Program-made: the position numbers and the translations under genes
Assembly: GCF_000156335.1 (NCBI RefSeq)
Contig: NZ_DS999213.1
Location: 2,840,929 to 2,904,928, forward strand
Length of the DNA: 64,000 bases
Reading direction: 5' to 3'
From: Roseobacter sp. GAI101
GTDB taxonomy: Bacteria; Pseudomonadota; Alphaproteobacteria; Rhodobacterales; Rhodobacteraceae
Notes under the pieces: generated by a model
What the model was told of the DNA's origin: nothing
The model's database searches: none
What the model saw: only the letters and a program-made list of their open reading frames with translations
Shown here: one piece after another, positions 34,513-43,936 of the stretch
Layout: each line of letters begins with the position of its first letter
How positions within the stretch are numbered: position 1 is the stretch's first letter

Positions 34513-35456
34513 CGATGCCGTGGAGCGCAAAATGCGACACCTATGACGTGGCGGTCAGCACTGTGCCCCTTGCCGATGATACTGGCGGCACGCTGTCGCT
34601 GACCTTGCGCTATCCGCACGAGGGCAAGGCAAAGGCGGTGGTCATCTTTTGTCACGGGTTGGGGTCAAGCGGCGCAGCCTACGGCGGGTTGGCCGAAGCT
34701 TGGGTCAAACAGGGGTATGTCGTCATCCAGCCGACCTTTGCAGACAGCATCTTCGAGGTGGCCCGCGCATTCCCCGAACTGGGGCTTGATCCGCAGGATG
34801 AAGACCTGGTGCTTTGGGCGCGAAAACCGTCTGCCATATGGCAAAAGATGTTCCAGATTTTGCATGATCCGGACTACTGGCTTGACCGGATACGTATCGT
34901 GAATGTGGTAATGGACCAGTTGCCGGACCTGCTTCAGCGGGCGTTTGCGCCAGCGGCCGGGCTGCCGCTGGCCATAGCCGGGCATTCCTTTGGGGCCTAT
35001 ACCGCGCAACTGCTGGCGGGGGTCGAAATCGACCTGCCCGATGGGCCCCGCAATTTTCGTGATGATAGATTTGCCGCGGCGCTTGTCCTCAGTGGGCAGG
35101 GCCGTGACCAACAGGGGCTGCGGGACGGGTCGTGGGACGATATGACCGGCCCTGTTTTGACCGTGACAGGCAAGCAGGACGGGGGCGCAAAGGGACAGGA
35201 TTGGCACTGGAAATGCGAGCCCTTCGATCTGGCCCCAAGCGGTGGCAAGGTGCTGGCCGTGCTGGGGGATGCCAACCATTATCTGGGGGGCATGACGCCC
35301 GAAGGTGTTACAGTGCCGCATCAGTTCGAAGCCTTGTCGATGGTCACGACGGCGTTTCTGGATGCCTATGTCCGCCAGCGGGCCAGCGCGCGCAACTGGC
35401 TGGCGCTAGTCGAAGACCGCATCGGGAATTGCCCGGTCGTCTTTTCGCGCAAGTAG
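34509..35456 (+). CDS. Alpha/beta-hydrolase family protein
   Basis: A 315-residue cytoplasmic hydrolase. The oxyanion strand VVIFCHGLGSSG and the nucleophile elbow IAGHSFGAYTA (serine) are clear, and the late histidine is probably in DANHYLGG. It resembles dienelactone-hydrolase or PAF-acetylhydrolase-like esterases. It overlaps the ABC fusion gene by ATGA, suggesting it acts on the imported compound. It is convergent with the LysR gene, 9 bp apart. Confidence 0.85.
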   Translation: MTMPWSAKCDTYDVAVSTVPLADDTGGTLSLTLRYPHEGKAKAVVIFCHGLGSSGAAYGGLAEAWVKQGYVVIQPTFADSIFEVARAFPELGLDPQDEDLVLWARKPSAIWQKMFQILHDPDYWLDRIRIVNVVMDQLPDLLQRAFAPAAGLPLAIAGHSFGAYTAQLLAGVEIDLPDGPRNFRDDRFAAALVLSGQGRDQQGLRDGSWDDMTGPVLTVTGKQDGGAKGQDWHWKCEPFDLAPSGGKVLAVLGDANHYLGGMTPEGVTVPHQFEALSMVTTAFLDAYVRQRASARNWLALVEDRIGNCPVVFSRK

Positions 35457-35465
35457 CGGGGCGGA

Positions 35466-36410
35466 TCAGGTATCAAGGCCGGCGGACACGCTGACCAAGG
35501 CAGATCTAAACGCCTGAAGTCCGACCACGTGTTCATGTTCGATCAAGGTCAGAAAGCCGATTTCGATCGGGGGCAATCGCAGAAAACCAGTGTCCAGCGT
35601 CACGATCTGCTGTTTGACGGCCGGCGAGGTCAGCACAAGACGCGGCAGCACAGCCAACACCGGCATTTCGCGGGCAATGCCGACCAGCCCGTTGGGATCG
35701 GCGGCGACTTCTACCGCGATCCTGGGTTCTGAAAGGCCGTTGTTGCGAAATGCCGCGGTCAGTCCCGCGCGGTTCTTGGAGTCTTCGGGTGGCAGCGCCC
35801 ATGTGGCGTTTTGGAGGTCTTCTGGCGTTGGTTTCGCACGCTTGGCCAGCGGATGGTCGATAGAGCAGACAACCACGAGGTCTGTTTTGAACAGATGCAC
35901 ATGGCGCAGGCTGTTTTTCATCTCCGGCGGGACCACCTCCCAATCGATGCGGCCGACGTAGCAGTTGATTTTCCCGTCCCACAGGTCGCGGGTCATGTCC
36001 TTGGCCAACCCCGAGCGGACTGCGTATCTGACATCGGTCCCGTCGTTGGCCGCGATCTGCAGCGCTGACGGGATGACATTGAACAACATCGCAGGATTGG
36101 TGCCGACGCGCACCACAGGGGCCAGACCTTCGTCAAGTTCTGCGGCAAGCGTGTGAAATGCGGCCAAGCCCGATCTGGCCCGCTGCAACGCAAGCGCCCC
36201 CATCTTGGTCAGCTCGACACCGCGCACCGAACGGCTGACCAGCGTCACGCCAAAGGCAAATTCAAGATCCTTGACCATTTGTGACACCGCAGGCTGGGTC
36301 AGGCCAAGCTGTTCGGCCACCGACCGCAAGGAGCCCTGATGTTGGATCAATTCCAGCAATCGAAGATGCCGCAACCGAAGCCGGTCGAGGTGTTGTGCGG
36401 AATGGGGCAT
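35466..36410 (-). CDS. LysR-family transcriptional regulator
   Basis: A 314-residue regulator: an N-terminal winged helix (LRSVAEQLGLTQPAVSQMVK) and a periplasmic-binding-like effector domain beginning near residue 95. LysR proteins often activate a divergent catabolic operon in response to a pathway intermediate. Here the divergent gene is the CaiB-type CoA-transferase at 36526, so that operon is the likely target. Confidence 0.92.
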   Translation of the reverse strand: MPHSAQHLDRLRLRHLRLLELIQHQGSLRSVAEQLGLTQPAVSQMVKDLEFAFGVTLVSRSVRGVELTKMGALALQRARSGLAAFHTLAAELDEGLAPVVRVGTNPAMLFNVIPSALQIAANDGTDVRYAVRSGLAKDMTRDLWDGKINCYVGRIDWEVVPPEMKNSLRHVHLFKTDLVVVCSIDHPLAKRAKPTPEDLQNATWALPPEDSKNRAGLTAAFRNNGLSEPRIAVEVAADPNGLVGIAREMPVLAVLPRLVLTSPAVKQQIVTLDTGFLRLPPIEIGFLTLIEHEHVVGLQAFRSALVSVSAGLDT

Positions 36411-36440
36411 CAGAAAATCCTATCACATTGCAGGTTTTTT

Positions 36441-36458
36441 GAACTTTTTCTATTGTTC
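36441..36458. promoter_or_regulatory. Possible LysR binding site in the divergent promoter
   Basis: GAAC-N10-GTTC is an inverted repeat in the 115-bp gap between the lysR start and the CoA-transferase start. LysR sites are often T-N11-A with dyad symmetry. The repeat is short, so confidence is low. Confidence 0.3.
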
Positions 36459-36525
36459 GAGGCCCCGTATGGCAAGAGAGGATGGAGAATTTTCCAGCCA
36501 TTTCACGTCAAGGCAGGAGAGCGTG

Positions 36526-37794
36526 ATGAAGAGTGATTTCGAGACCGCAGGCACCGCAGATGCGCAGGCTGCAGATGCAGAGGAAGGGCGCGGGTTCCAA
36601 CCGTTGGCGGGATTGCGTGTCGTGGATCTGAGTCAGGTTCTGGCGGGGCCCTTTGCGACCTATCAGCTTTCGCTGTTGGGCGCAGAGGTACTGAAGATCG
36701 AGAAACCGGGTGAAGGCGACTGGACGCGCAATGGCGGACCAAGTGGCGCGCTAAGCGAGATGGGCATGGGGCTGAATTTTCTGGCCCACAACGCCTCGAA
36801 AAAATCGGTGACGCTGGATTTGAAATCGCCAGAGGGGCTGGCCGCGCTGAAACGGCTGATTGCAACCGCTGATATCTTTGTCGAGAATTTCAAACCGGGC
36901 GTGGCCGAACGTTTGGGGCTGGGCTTTGAGGCTGTGCGCGAAATCTGCCCGCAGGTCGTGTACTGTTCCATATCCGCATATGGTCAGGATGGCCCGCTGC
37001 GCCAGCGCCCTGCCTATGATCATGTCATCCAGGGCATGTGCGGCATCATGATGACCACGGGGCAAAAGGGGGATGGCCCGACAAAGGTGGGTGCGCCCTT
37101 TGTCGATTATGCCACCGGAATGAATGCTGCGATGGCGATTTTGGCCGGACTGGCCGAGGTGCGCCGCACCGGGCAGGCGGTACAGATGGATGTGGCGATG
37201 CTGGACACGGCATTGATGATGATGGCGTCCCTGGTGACGCAGCATTTGACCGCTGGCTGGATGCCCGCGCAAAATGGCAACGAAGCCTGGAGCCAGAGCC
37301 CGTCGTCGGGGGCGTTCCAGACTTCCAGTGGCGTGCTGATGCTGGCGGCCAACAACGACAGGCAATTCGTAAAGCTTTGCGAGGCTGTCGGGCGCGCAGG
37401 TATTCTGGCAGATCAGCGCTGGGCGACGCCTGCGGCGCGCGCTGAAACCGCGATTGAATTACGCGAAGAACTGGTTGCGCTTTTCCTGACGCGCCCCGCC
37501 GCAGAGTGGGAAGAGATTCTTGCGGCAGCAGAGGTGCCCGCCGCGCGGGTCCGCAGCTTGGACGAAGTCGTGCAGGAAGAACAATTTGCTGCGCGCGATC
37601 TGATTTCGGAAATGACCATTCAGGGGCGTGATCTGCCGGTTCATGTTCCGAACTTGCCGTTCAAGGCCAACGGGACGAACCTGCACCCCGCGAGCGCCCC
37701 GCCTGTGCTGGGCTCTGACACCGAAGCCGTTTTGCGCTGTGCTGGGCTGAGCGCGCAAGACATTGCGACGATGCGCGACGCGGGCGTGATCTGA
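36526..37794 (+). CDS. Class III CoA-transferase (CaiB/BaiF family)
   Basis: A 422-residue enzyme that moves CoA between carboxylic acids. The N-terminal motif GLRVVDLSQVLAGPFATYQL and GAEVLKIEKPGEGDWTR and the catalytic aspartate region VENFKPGVAERLGLG are typical; DVAMLDTAL follows in the second domain. The frame extends upstream, but the ATG at 36526 follows AGGAG. It starts a run of genes for CoA-ester metabolism, so it may activate the acid or recycle CoA from the product. Confidence 0.92.
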   Translation: MKSDFETAGTADAQAADAEEGRGFQPLAGLRVVDLSQVLAGPFATYQLSLLGAEVLKIEKPGEGDWTRNGGPSGALSEMGMGLNFLAHNASKKSVTLDLKSPEGLAALKRLIATADIFVENFKPGVAERLGLGFEAVREICPQVVYCSISAYGQDGPLRQRPAYDHVIQGMCGIMMTTGQKGDGPTKVGAPFVDYATGMNAAMAILAGLAEVRRTGQAVQMDVAMLDTALMMMASLVTQHLTAGWMPAQNGNEAWSQSPSSGAFQTSSGVLMLAANNDRQFVKLCEAVGRAGILADQRWATPAARAETAIELREELVALFLTRPAAEWEEILAAAEVPAARVRSLDEVVQEEQFAARDLISEMTIQGRDLPVHVPNLPFKANGTNLHPASAPPVLGSDTEAVLRCAGLSAQDIATMRDAGVI

Positions 37795-37872
37795 CAAGAC
37801 ACCACATTTTCACACGGCAGGCTGCGCCCTTGGCGGCGCAGTACCCTGCAAGCAGTTTCGGGAGATCGGGCA

Positions 37873-39462
37873 ATGGCGATGGATGGACAAGACCGCGGCG
37901 ACACCGACACAGGGCCGACGGCGCAGTTTCCGGCAGGGGCGGCCCGCGGCGTGTCAGAGGCGGGGCTGAATGTATTTCGCGGTCTGCCCTATGCCTTGCC
38001 CCCCACGGGCAGACGGCGCTGGCAGCCCCCGGCATCAATGCCCGACTGGGAGGGGCTGCGCGATGCCACAAGGTTCGGTCCTGCCTGTCCACAGCCCTTT
38101 CGGCGGTCCGGCAGCGTCTACGAATGCGACATTCCGCTGAAAGACGAAGACTGCCTGAACCTGAACATATGGGCCCCAACGGGGGGCAAGGATCTGCCGG
38201 TCTTTGTCTGGATTCACGGCGGCAACCTGTTGCGCGGCGCGGGCAGCGAACCGCTGACCGAAGGGGCGGCTTTGGCACGGCGTGGCCAGGTGGTGGTTAC
38301 CATCAACTACCGGCTCAACATCCTTGGCTATCTTTCGCACCCCGAACTGGACGCCGAAAGCGCCGATGGCGTTTCCGGTAACTATGGGTTGCTGGACCAG
38401 ATCGCGGCACTGGAATGGGTTCAGCGCAACATCGCGGCGGTCGGCGGCAACCCCGACAATGTGACCGTCGCCGGAGAATCCGCAGGGGCGCTCAGCGTCT
38501 ATTATCTGATGTGCGCGCCTGCGGCCAAGGGCCTGTTCCACCGGGCGATCGCGCAAAGCGGACACATCTGTTCGGCGCAGGCCCTCAAGACCGAAGTCTA
38601 CGGCATGGGCACGGGGCACGAGACGGGAAAATCGATCATGGCCGCGCTTGGATGTCAAAGCATTGCCGCGTTGCGCGAGTGGGACCCACAGAACCTTGCC
38701 CTGGCGGCAGACAAGGCAGGCTTTACCGCGCAGGGGGTGGTTGACGGTGTTGTGTTGCCCGACCAGCAGCTGCACCTTTTCCAGACAGGACAGACGGCAC
38801 AGGTCCCGCTGATCGCGGGATTTAACAGCGGTGAAATCCTGACGCTGGAATTCTTCATGCCGCCGCTGCCCGAAACCGCAGAGGATTACGAGGAGATGAT
38901 CCGCGCGCGCTATGGCTCCCTTGCTGACCGGTTTCTGGCCCGGTATCCGTCCGATGACATCAAGGGCAGCACACAAGCCGCCGTTGGCGAGGCCCTGTTT
39001 GGCTGGAGCGCGCTAAGCGCGGCCAAAGCGCAGGTCAAAGCCGGTTTGCCAGCCTATGTTTACTACTTCGATCACGGCTATCCCGAGGCGCAAGACCGCG
39101 GGCTGCACGGGTTTCATGCGTGTGAACTGGCCTATTTGTTCAACACGATGGCAGCATCGCCGCCCGCCTGGCCCAAGGCACCGGACAGCGTGCAAGAGGC
39201 CAGCTTTACCCGCGCCTTTGGCGACTACTGGACGGGTTTCACCCGCGACGGGGTCCCGACAGCCACCGGGGCTCCGGACTGGCCCGACTACAGCGACAGC
39301 GGTGCGGTCATGCACTTTGCCGACACGCCGCGGGTTGCGCGCGATCTGTTCGGCGACATGTACGCTGTGATCGACGCAGATTTCGCACGGCGCAGGGCAG
39401 ATGGAGACCGTCCATGGAGCTGGAACGCAGGCGTGGGCGCACCCGTGCCGTCAGCCGACTGA
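37873..39462 (+). CDS. Type-B carboxylesterase/lipase
   Basis: A 529-residue alpha/beta hydrolase. The type-B features are FRGLPYALPPTGRRRWQPP, the oxyanion strand VFVWIHGGNLLRGAGS, and the nucleophile elbow VAGESAGALSVYYLM; the glutamate is probably in GFNSGEILT and the histidine in GFHACELAYLF. No signal peptide is visible, so it is cytoplasmic. Type-B enzymes hydrolyse esters or carbamates. Its place between a CoA-transferase and an SDR suggests it releases the acid that the pathway then activates. Confidence 0.9.
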   Translation: MAMDGQDRGDTDTGPTAQFPAGAARGVSEAGLNVFRGLPYALPPTGRRRWQPPASMPDWEGLRDATRFGPACPQPFRRSGSVYECDIPLKDEDCLNLNIWAPTGGKDLPVFVWIHGGNLLRGAGSEPLTEGAALARRGQVVVTINYRLNILGYLSHPELDAESADGVSGNYGLLDQIAALEWVQRNIAAVGGNPDNVTVAGESAGALSVYYLMCAPAAKGLFHRAIAQSGHICSAQALKTEVYGMGTGHETGKSIMAALGCQSIAALREWDPQNLALAADKAGFTAQGVVDGVVLPDQQLHLFQTGQTAQVPLIAGFNSGEILTLEFFMPPLPETAEDYEEMIRARYGSLADRFLARYPSDDIKGSTQAAVGEALFGWSALSAAKAQVKAGLPAYVYYFDHGYPEAQDRGLHGFHACELAYLFNTMAASPPAWPKAPDSVQEASFTRAFGDYWTGFTRDGVPTATGAPDWPDYSDSGAVMHFADTPRVARDLFGDMYAVIDADFARRRADGDRPWSWNAGVGAPVPSAD

Positions 39463-39536
39463 CACCTCAGACAGACGTAGAAACGGGATAAAACCGGGGT
39501 GGCCTCCGGATCACAAGAATAAAGGCGAGGACAAGA

Positions 39537-40430
39537 ATGATTGATCTGACTGGACGTGTGGCCATTGTAACGGGCGCAGGCGGGGGTTTGGGCCGCGCAC
39601 ATGCGCTGCTTTTGGCGTCGCGCGGGGCCCGTGTCGCGGTAAACGATCTGAGCGTTGCACAAGCGCAGGCCGTGGTGGATGAAATCACCGCAGCGGGCGG
39701 CGACGGGATGGCGGTTGCCGGGTCCGGATCGGATTTCGACGCGGTCGAAGGAATGGTGGCGCAGGTCATGGATCGCTGGGGCCGGATCGATGCGTTGGTG
39801 AACAACGCCGGTATTTTGCGGGACAAGTCATTTGCAAAGATGGCGCTGGAAGATTTCCGCCTTGTGATGGATGTTCACCTGATGGGGGCGGTCCACTGCG
39901 CCAAGGCCGTATGGCCGCATATGCAGGCGCAGGGCTATGGGCGGATTGTGATGACGACATCGTCGTCGGGCCTGTACGGAAACTTCGGTCAGTCAAACTA
40001 TGGCGCTGCGAAAATGGCGCTGGTCGGGTTGATGCAGACATTGGCGATTGAAGGCGCACGCCATGACATCCGGATCAATTGCATCGCACCCACTGCGGCA
40101 ACGCAAATGCTAGAGGGACTGTTGCCCGAAGCGGAACTGGACCTGCTGCAAGCCGACCACGTCAGCCCCGGACTGTTGACGTTGCTGCACGATGAAGCCC
40201 CCACGCGCACGATCTTGTGTGCCGGGGCAGGGGCCTTTGCCACCGCCAATGTCACGCTGACCGCCGGAGCCTATGCCGGAACGGGGCCGGACACCCCCGA
40301 GAAGGCACTGGCGCAATGGGAAAAGATCACCGACCGAACCGGCGAATGCGTGCCGCAATCGGGTGCCGAACAGGGACGTCAGGAACTGGCCCATGCCGGG
40401 TACACCCGCGACGATGTGCAACCGAATTGA
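39537..40430 (+). CDS. SDR-family oxidoreductase, 3-hydroxyacyl-CoA dehydrogenase-like
   Basis: A 297-residue SDR with TGxxxGxG (VTGAGGGLGRAHALLL), NNAG, serine in VMTTSSSG and the YxxxK pair in NYGAAKMALVG. The C-terminal extension and MALEDFRLVMDVHLMGAVHC resemble the dehydrogenase unit of multifunctional beta-oxidation enzymes (MFE-2 type). It is followed by an acyl-CoA synthetase/hydratase fusion, which supports a beta-oxidation-like role. Confidence 0.88.
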   Translation: MIDLTGRVAIVTGAGGGLGRAHALLLASRGARVAVNDLSVAQAQAVVDEITAAGGDGMAVAGSGSDFDAVEGMVAQVMDRWGRIDALVNNAGILRDKSFAKMALEDFRLVMDVHLMGAVHCAKAVWPHMQAQGYGRIVMTTSSSGLYGNFGQSNYGAAKMALVGLMQTLAIEGARHDIRINCIAPTAATQMLEGLLPEAELDLLQADHVSPGLLTLLHDEAPTRTILCAGAGAFATANVTLTAGAYAGTGPDTPEKALAQWEKITDRTGECVPQSGAEQGRQELAHAGYTRDDVQPN

Positions 40431-40464
40431 ACCGCGCACCGACAGCCCAAAAGGCGTACAGCAC

Positions 40465-43104
40465 ATGACCCAGTTGAAAACGACATGTCCGGTATTGCCG
40501 GTGACGACCATCCAGGACATCCGCGAAATCGAAGCGCAGCCCTATGACATCCATGTCACGGCCCGCAATCTATACGATCTGTTCCGCGCGACGGCCCTGC
40601 ACGGTGGCACGCGCAAGGCATTGACGGTGTTGCGCTCCGGTGATCCGGATGATGTCGGCGTGTCCTTGAGCCATGCAGAGATGTTGCAGGCAGTGACGGG
40701 GGCCGCAAACCTGTTCCGGTCATTGGGGCTTGGCCCGCAAAAGGGGGGCGCGGCGTTCCTTGCGCCGACGGTGCCCGCCTTGTTGTTGGGCGCGCAGGTG
40801 GCGGGCGTGGCCAGCACGATCAACTATTTGCTAAGCGCGGAAGCGATCATTGACCTGCTGAACGCCCAAGCGGCGACGATCCTTGTGATCCCGGCGGCGT
40901 ATCTGGACCAAACCTGTTGGGACAAGGGTAATTCCATCCGCCAGGCGGTCCCAACCTTGCAGCATGTGCTTGTGATCGGTGCAACGGAACAGGCAGACGG
41001 ATTGACGCCGCTTGATGCTGTCTTACGGCCCTGCCGCACCGACGAATTGTCCTTTACGCCAACCGACGACCCGGATGCGGTGAGCGCGCTGTTTCACACC
41101 GGCGGCACCACAGGAAGCCCGAAGCTGGTGCCGTTGACGCATGGCAACCAGATTCACGCAGCCTTCGGATTCGGGCAGGTGTTCGGCTATGATGATACGG
41201 ATGTGGTAATCAACGGGTTTCCGTTTTTCCATGTCGGCGGCACCATGACCGTTGGGTTGTCGGTGCTGGCGGCGGGCGGGCATCTGGTGGTGCCTTCTCC
41301 CTGTGCACTGCGTCCTGCCGAAGTGATCCAATCCTACTGGCACTTGGTCGAGGCGTTCTCGGCCACGGTGGTCAGTGGCGTGCCGACGTCAATCGCCGCA
41401 CTGACGACAGCCTGGGCGGAGGGGCGCGATGTTTCATCCGTGAGGATGGCGGTCACGGGCGGTGCCGTGCTGCCCGCCGCAGTGGCAAAGCGGTTTCAGG
41501 ATGTTACCGGCGTGCCGTTGTTTGAAACCTACGGGATGACGGAAACGGCTGCGGCCATCGCTTTTAACCCCGGACGGGGGACGGCCGTTTTAGGGAATGT
41601 CGGACTGCGCGCGCCCTATTCCGAAACCAGAATCGTCCAGGTAGATGACATGCAGACCGTGTGCACCCCGACCAAAAGCGGCCTGGTGCAGGTGCGCGGT
41701 CCGCAGGTGTTTCCGGGCTATGTCGATGCGGCGCATAACATCGGGGTGCTGGACGGCGACGGATGGCTGACAACGGGCGACATCGGCTATCTGACGGCGG
41801 ATGAAACGCTGGTTCTGACAGGACGGGAAAAGGATTTGATCGTGCGCAGCGGTCACAATATCGACCCGTCGGCCATCGAGGACGTGGCAAACCGGTTTCC
41901 CGATGTACAAATCAGCGCCGCCGTGGGGTTGCCCGATCAATATGCAGGCGAAGTGCCGATATTGTTTGTGGTTCCCAACCCCGCTGCAACCATCGACGTC
42001 ACAGCCCTGGCCGCGATGCTTGAGGCAGAACTGCATGAACCCCCCGCGCGTCCGCGCCGGATCATGGTGATAGATGCCTTCCCTGTGACGGCTGTGGGCA
42101 AGATTTTCAAACCAGCGCTGCGCGCGCGGGCGATTGTCGAAAAGCTGCGCACCGAGGTCGCGCATCATTGCGGCGACAGTGTATCGCTGGATGCGACAGT
42201 GGGCACGGATGCGCAGCAACGGGTGCAGGTTGATGCGGTCCTGACTGGTGCGACACCGGCACAGATCGCGGCGCTGCAAGCGGCACTGGCCCCCTTGCCG
42301 CAAGCCTATCGTCTGACCCGAGCAGACCCCTGTGTTCGGCTGGATGTGTCCGACGGCGTTGCCCTGCTGACCCTCGACAGACCAGACAGCCTGAATGCGG
42401 CATCCCGCGCCCTGATGCATTCGCTGGACGCGCGGCTGCACCAGATCAAGGCAATTCCCGACCTGCGCGTGGTCATACTGACAGGCGCGGGCCGGGCGTT
42501 CTGTGCAGGCGGCGATCTGATCGAATTCGACCAAGAGCGTGCTGCAGGCACACTGATTGACACGCTGGCTTATAACCAGAGGGTGATTTCGATGATCGAG
42601 GCGCTCGAGGTCCCGGTAATCGGTGCCGCCAACGGGATTGCCGTTGCCGGTGGTCTGGAAATGCTGCTGTGTTGCGACATTCTGCTGGCTGCCAGCACCG
42701 CACGGCTGGGCGACGGTCATGCGAAATTCGGCATCCTTCCGGCGGGCGGGGCGACGGTGCGTCTGGGGGAAAGGATCGGGCCGACACGTGCGGCGCAGTT
42801 GTTCTTTACGGCGGGAATGATTGACGCGCCCACGGCACAGGCTTGGGGGTTGGTCAACGAGGTGGTGCCTGCAGATCAGCTGCTGGAGCGCGCCCGGGAG
42901 CTGGCCGGTGAAATCGCCGCGTGCAGTCCGCAGGCCGTGCGCCGTATCAAAAGGCTCAGCCGTGCCGATGTGATTTCACCCGGTCGCGATGCCAGACTGG
43001 CCGCAGAGATCAGTGAATTCGCACAGCATATGGCGGGGACCGATCTGCAAGAAGGATTGCAGGCCTTTCGTGAAAAGCGGTTGCCGAAATACACGAAGGG
43101 TTAA
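40465..43104 (+). CDS. Bifunctional acyl-CoA synthetase / enoyl-CoA hydratase fusion
   Basis: An 879-residue two-enzyme protein. Residues ~20-560 are an adenylate-forming acyl-CoA ligase: phosphate loop FHTGGTTGSPKLVPLTHGN, TYGMTET, LTGREKDLIVRSGHN and the catalytic lysine in TAVGKIFKP. After a ~60-residue linker, residues ~620-879 are a crotonase: RPDSLNAASRALM, oxyanion-hole stretch GRAFCAGGDL and ANGIAVAGGLEMLL. The long frame begins at 40273, overlapping the SDR gene; the ATG at 40465 with AAAAGG upstream is a better start. The fusion would couple acid activation to hydration of the enoyl-CoA. Confidence 0.9.
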   Translation: MTQLKTTCPVLPVTTIQDIREIEAQPYDIHVTARNLYDLFRATALHGGTRKALTVLRSGDPDDVGVSLSHAEMLQAVTGAANLFRSLGLGPQKGGAAFLAPTVPALLLGAQVAGVASTINYLLSAEAIIDLLNAQAATILVIPAAYLDQTCWDKGNSIRQAVPTLQHVLVIGATEQADGLTPLDAVLRPCRTDELSFTPTDDPDAVSALFHTGGTTGSPKLVPLTHGNQIHAAFGFGQVFGYDDTDVVINGFPFFHVGGTMTVGLSVLAAGGHLVVPSPCALRPAEVIQSYWHLVEAFSATVVSGVPTSIAALTTAWAEGRDVSSVRMAVTGGAVLPAAVAKRFQDVTGVPLFETYGMTETAAAIAFNPGRGTAVLGNVGLRAPYSETRIVQVDDMQTVCTPTKSGLVQVRGPQVFPGYVDAAHNIGVLDGDGWLTTGDIGYLTADETLVLTGREKDLIVRSGHNIDPSAIEDVANRFPDVQISAAVGLPDQYAGEVPILFVVPNPAATIDVTALAAMLEAELHEPPARPRRIMVIDAFPVTAVGKIFKPALRARAIVEKLRTEVAHHCGDSVSLDATVGTDAQQRVQVDAVLTGATPAQIAALQAALAPLPQAYRLTRADPCVRLDVSDGVALLTLDRPDSLNAASRALMHSLDARLHQIKAIPDLRVVILTGAGRAFCAGGDLIEFDQERAAGTLIDTLAYNQRVISMIEALEVPVIGAANGIAVAGGLEMLLCCDILLAASTARLGDGHAKFGILPAGGATVRLGERIGPTRAAQLFFTAGMIDAPTAQAWGLVNEVVPADQLLERARELAGEIAACSPQAVRRIKRLSRADVISPGRDARLAAEISEFAQHMAGTDLQEGLQAFREKRLPKYTKG

Positions 43105-43110
43105 TCGAAA

Positions 43111-43146
43111 GCCCCCGTCCGGGCGATTGGGGATGGGGGCATTTGT
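43111..43146 (+). terminator. Terminator hairpin between the CoA cluster and yaeQ
   Basis: GCCCCC (43111-43116) pairs with GGGGGC (43135-43140), with further partial pairing inside; the tail is ATTTGT. The two flanking genes are convergent. Confidence 0.6.
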
Positions 43147-43176
43147 AGGCGGGGGCGGATCGCGATCCGTCAAAGA

Positions 43177-43725
43177 TCACTGATCGGCATCTTTCCATTT
43201 GACGGGGCTGACGTAGACGATGCTGTCATCGGCACTGACCATGACTTCGCCTTCCTGAATATTGACCTGCAATTTCATCGAACGGGCTGCAAGTTTCGCC
43301 AGGTCGCTCGTGTCCGTCTCTGAAAGATTTGTGACCTCGAGGTTGTTGAAACGGGTGGTGCTGTTCTTGATCTTTTCCCACCACATGTCGGCTGTCTTGC
43401 CGCCATAACTGTAGACAATCACCTTGTCGGCTTTGCCACAGGACTGGCGCACAACCTTCTCGCTGGGAAGTCCTAGGGCCACCCACAGTTCCAGCTCGTC
43501 GCTCAGGCTTTTTTGCCAAATGTCGGGTTCGTCATCTGTTGAAAGACCTTTTGTCATTTCCAGTTGTGCGTGGGCATTCAACGCAAAAGCCACAAGACGT
43601 ACCATCAGCCGTTCATCCGTTTCCGAAGGGTGCTTGGCAACGGTCAGTTTATGGGTCTCGTAATAGTGCCGGTCCATATCGGAAACGGAAAGTTCAACTT
43701 TGTAAATGGTGGCTTTCTGCGCCAT
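43177..43725 (-). CDS. yaeQ: YaeQ family protein
   Basis: A 182-residue protein starting with AQKATIYKVELSVSDMDRHYY, which is the YaeQ signature; VIVYSYGGKTADMWWEK and NLEVTNLSETDTSDLAKLA are also typical. YaeQ has a PD-(D/E)XK nuclease-like fold with no settled function; in enterobacteria it was linked to RfaH suppression. The frame has an ATG six codons earlier, but AGCAGGAC is best placed for the ATG at 43725. It is a single-gene unit. Confidence 0.92.
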   Translation of the reverse strand: MAQKATIYKVELSVSDMDRHYYETHKLTVAKHPSETDERLMVRLVAFALNAHAQLEMTKGLSTDDEPDIWQKSLSDELELWVALGLPSEKVVRQSCGKADKVIVYSYGGKTADMWWEKIKNSTTRFNNLEVTNLSETDTSDLAKLAARSMKLQVNIQEGEVMVSADDSIVYVSPVKWKDADQ

Positions 43726-43936
43726 GATTTGTCCTGCTTTCAAAGATTGGGATGCCTAATGCGTCTGGCGGCGTTGTGAAAGCAGATAAGGACAGGCACC
43801 GCACAAAAGGCTGCTGCGATGTGTCACAAAGATGTTCTCACCTTGAAGGCGCGCGGGGGTTCGCGTGGCCTTGGCCTACGGTCTTGCCTGCCTCAGATCG
43901 CAAGTTTGCAAGAAACTGTCGCATCCGGCCGGTTTA

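Noticed and set aside
40273..40464. 64-codon N-terminal extension of the ligase-hydratase fusion
   Set aside because: It overlaps the SDR coding sequence in another frame and has arginine/proline-rich content typical of a shadow frame; a better start lies at 40465.
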